Part shown: positions 61,791 to 64,000 of the stretch, in pieces
Position numbering within the stretch: position 1 is the stretch's first letter
Layout: every line of letters begins with the position of its first letter
Source of the DNA: Ichthyophis bannanicus
Taxonomy: Eukaryota; Chordata; Amphibia; Gymnophiona; Ichthyophiidae
Assembly (NCBI GenBank): GCA_033557465.1
Contig: CM066033.1
Location: forward strand, 706,151,637 to 706,215,636
Direction of reading: 5' to 3'
Length of the DNA: 64,000 nucleotides
Notes under the pieces: model-generated
The model's database searches: none
What the model saw: the letters and a program-made list of their open reading frames with translations, nothing else
What the model was told of the DNA's origin: nothing
Translations under genes and position numbers: made by a program

Positions 61791-63690
61791 ATGGCCACCG
61801 GCTTCAAAAAATGTGATAGATGCTCTCGAAACATGTTGCTTATGGACACCCACGACTGTTGTCTGCGGTGCCTCAGAGCTGATCATGATCCGGAGCTATG
61901 TTCGCTCTGTAAGAAAATGTCCTCTAAAGCCCCGTTTAGTCGTAAGCAGAAGTCCGAAAACATTTTTCGAAAGGCCACCTCAGAATCCCCGGTGGCGCCC
62001 TCGGTCGTCTCTCCCCTTGTGGGGTCCCCTTCTTCGGCCTCGCACTCTCGATGGCACTCCGACCAGGGATCCCCTGAGATGGAGCAGCGCAAGAAGGAGG
62101 CCTCGAAGTCTCTGTCGGGGGCTCCCGACAAGCGCGAGTGCTCCCGTGTTCGGTCGCTGAGCCTCCTTCGGCGTTCCCGAGAGTCGGACAAGGAGCGGCC
62201 CCACAAAGTATCCCGCACTGATAAGGAGGCCTCCGGTGAAGGTGCCTGGTCTCCTGAGGGCCGTCCCCTCTCTTCCTCGACGCCTGACCCGGTGACTCCG
62301 GGGTCAGCGTCACAGGACCCCACGCCCGCGTGGGAGTCCCACATGCTGGCGCTGGAACACAGTGTTTCTGTGTTTATCGCTTCCCAGCAGACGCTTACAG
62401 CCAGTTTCGCTGACTCGCGCCCAGAGACCATGGATCCTCCACATGAGACACTGAAATCCATCCAGGAAAACCCCGAGAGCTGCGGGCCTCGTGAGGGTCC
62501 TCAACATAGGTCTCACTCGCCCTCCTGTTCCTCGGAGGTGAGATCTTCCAGGGCCTCCGGCTCCAAACGGGCCTCGGCCACTGGACAGGGCGATCTGCCT
62601 GGCTCAGACTCCTTGACCGAGTTCTCGGATTGGGCATCTGATGGGGACACCTCCACAGAAACCTGTACTCACTGGGACCTTCCGTCGGACCCTTCCCAGC
62701 CTGCATTCCAGCGGCACTCGTCACCCGAGGACACCTCCTTCCTGGTGTTCGTTCGGGATATGGCACAGGCTTTTAACCTGGCCACTCAGGCTGAGGAGGA
62801 CCCTCATGCTGAAGAACTCGATATTCTTCAGTACAAGTCCCTGCCTAGGGAATCTTTCACTGTGCCAGTCCCTCCCATTCTGTCTCGGCTGCTGCTCCAC
62901 ATGTGGGAGGCACTCGCCTCAGTTCCCATCGTGAACAAGCACCTTGATACTATGTACAAGGTACAGCGTGGCCCGGGGTTCAGGAAGACCCAGCTTCCCC
63001 ACACCTCTATAGTGGTGGAGTTGGCCATTAGGAAATAGAAGCGCCTGAAATCACACTTGTCGGTCCCTCCAGGCCAAGAGTCGAGAGCCCTTGATGCCCA
63101 AGGCTGCAAGGCCTACCAAGGCTCCATGCTCTCTTGTCCCATTCAAGCGTTCTTGCGCGACTTAGCCAAAGAGCTCGGAGGGTTCTCTGCGGGCCTCGAG
63201 GGCAAGCCCATCAATAGGTTCAGTGCTCTGTTGAAGTCCGTTGCAGACTGCTCAAAATACCTCTCCCGAGCCGCCTACGATGGATTCGAGTCATCTGCTC
63301 AGGTGGCGGCTGCGGGCATCGGTGGCCCGCCGCCAGGCATGGCTCCAATCGTCAGATTTGGAGCAGTGGGTGCAGGAAAAGTTCCTGGATGTCCCCTGCC
63401 TCAGCAAGCAGTTCTTTGGCTAACCGATGGAGGATAAGGCTGCGGAGATAGAGATGGAGTTCGTCACCAGAACCCATCTCTCGCGCAAGACCTCCACTCT
63501 GCCCTGGAAAAAGCAACAGGCCAAGAAGCCTTTCTTTCCGAGGAAGGGCTTCAGTACCGTGGCTACCCACCGTACCCGACTACCCCCACACTGACCACCC
63601 CAGCGCAGGGTAAGTCCGGCCAAGGGCATCGCAAGCCGAAAGGGCCAAAAGCCCAAACTCTGGCTTCACCATAACCCCCACAGGGATTTT
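61791..63690 (+). pseudogene. DIRS-I gag-like ORF1
   Basis: ATG 61,791 (MATGFKKCDRCSRNM) opens a frame with the Cys/His module CDRCSRNM...DTHDCCLRCLRADH...CSLCKKM intact, then a Ser/Arg-rich middle and an acidic patch. The conserved C-terminal domain carries FTVPVPPILSRLLLHMWE and PHTSIVVELAIRK. A TAG at 63,036-63,038 interrupts it. The frame continues through LSVPPGQESRAL, QGSMLSCPIQ and DLAKELGGFSAGL, with the YQLYMGMYL block deleted. A shift near 63,320 leads to RRQAWLQSSDLEQWVQEKFLDVPC, a second stop, and a basic tail. Confidence 0.82.
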
Positions 63691-64000
63691 GACGCCATTG
63701 GCAAAGCCCCTCACCCTCCGGCGACGCAGCAGCCATTGGGCGGGACGCCTGTCTTCTTTCGCCCCTTTGTGGGCTTCCATCACCTTGGACACCTGGGTTC
63801 ACCAGGTCGTCCGAGACGGCTATCACCTTCGTTTCGACAGGCTTCCACCTCCCTTCTCCCCAGCGGAGCCTCCTCGACTCCCCGCACACCAGGTTTTACT
63901 GCAGCGGGAACTACTCTCTCTCTTCTCGCCCAACGGGCAGTCGAGAAGGTCCCTTCGCACCTTCGAGGTCGGGGCTTCTATTCCCTGTACTTCCTCATCC
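63691..64000 (+). pseudogene. DIRS-I reverse transcriptase, N-terminal start
   Basis: Start of the polyprotein: GGRLSSFAPLWASITLDTWVHQVVRDGYHLRFDRLPPPFSPAEPP (read in pieces), LLQRELLSL, then after a shift GRGFYSLYFLI at the window end. No catalytic residue is within the window. Confidence 0.75.

Larger units (their letters stand above)
61598..64000 (+). mobile_element. DIRS-I body (family 1), continues past the window
   Basis: Resumption of the family-1 DIRS that starts at 54,784: the rest of the leader, gag and the beginning of the RT. The leader shares TTCGACCTCGCAGAGGCCATTTTTGCCCC-type sequence with 18,296-18,330. The element runs out of the window. Confidence 0.85.

Noticed and set aside
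1..64000. CRISPR arrays, operons, ribosome binding sites
   Set aside because: The window is clearly eukaryotic repeat DNA. Regular short direct repeats with spacers were not seen.

Overview
This window looks like repeat-dense intergenic DNA from a large vertebrate genome, and I found no host protein-coding gene, tRNA or rRNA that I can support. Nearly everything is transposable-element DNA: DIRS-type tyrosine-recombinase retrotransposons of two families, CR1, L2 and L1/Tx1-type LINEs, Penelope-like elements (PLEs), a hAT foldback element, one LTR-like insertion and one decayed DDE-type transposon. Abundant DIRS together with CR1, L2 and PLEs suggests an amphibian, and a caecilian is my best guess. 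That is inference from repeat content only.

Layout, 1-17,946. A minus-strand CR1 (the 'host CR1') begins near 13,735 and has been split three times. A plus-strand CR1 (7,709-12,660) sits in its ORF1 with a 5-bp target duplication. A complete family-1 DIRS (DIRS-A, 1,802-7,436) sits at the end of ORF1. A third insertion, the 3' end of another DIRS (DIRS-C, 1-732), cuts its ORF2. Upstream lies an RNase H scrap of a family-2 DIRS (13,736-14,170), then an AT-rich ~660-bp tandem repeat (14,341-17,090) whose second unit is interrupted by a TG...CA LTR-like element (15,055-16,438).

17,947-33,600. DIRS-B (17,947-23,709) is the best-preserved element: intact RT-RNase H-methyltransferase-like and recombinase frames, with a single frameshift in gag. 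It is followed by a PLE scrap with a hammerhead-ribozyme motif, a 5'-truncated family-2 DIRS (to 25,174), a broken DDE-type transposon (25,602-27,627), a LINE tail, a CR1 foldback holding a 317-bp hAT foldback element, a CR1 fragment, and the 5' part of a minus-strand family-2 DIRS (30,391-32,455).

33,600-50,310. A minus-strand L1/Tx1-type LINE runs from about 50,060 down to 33,720. It is split by a 6.9-kb PLE with inverted 3' arms (42,543-49,432, 13-bp target duplication) in ORF1, and by an L2 copy, itself carrying DIRS-M (35,300-39,928), in ORF2. The PLE carries a 1.26-kb foldback PLE insertion with a 14-bp target duplication and a well-formed hammerhead motif, plus a CR1 fragment.

50,310-64,000. 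A CR1 scrap, a truncated family-2 DIRS (to ~53,745), a GC-rich hairpin cluster, and finally a family-1 DIRS (DIRS-I, 54,784-54,998 and 61,598-window end) interrupted by a nearly full-length family-2 DIRS (DIRS-H, 54,999-61,597), which itself carries a small L2 insertion.

The elements do not form operons. Their relationships are those of nested insertions, and reading across the junctions gives a relative insertion order. The most interesting material is the PLE foldbacks and their hammerhead scaffolds, the terminal organisation shared by the two DIRS families, and the exact nested junctions.
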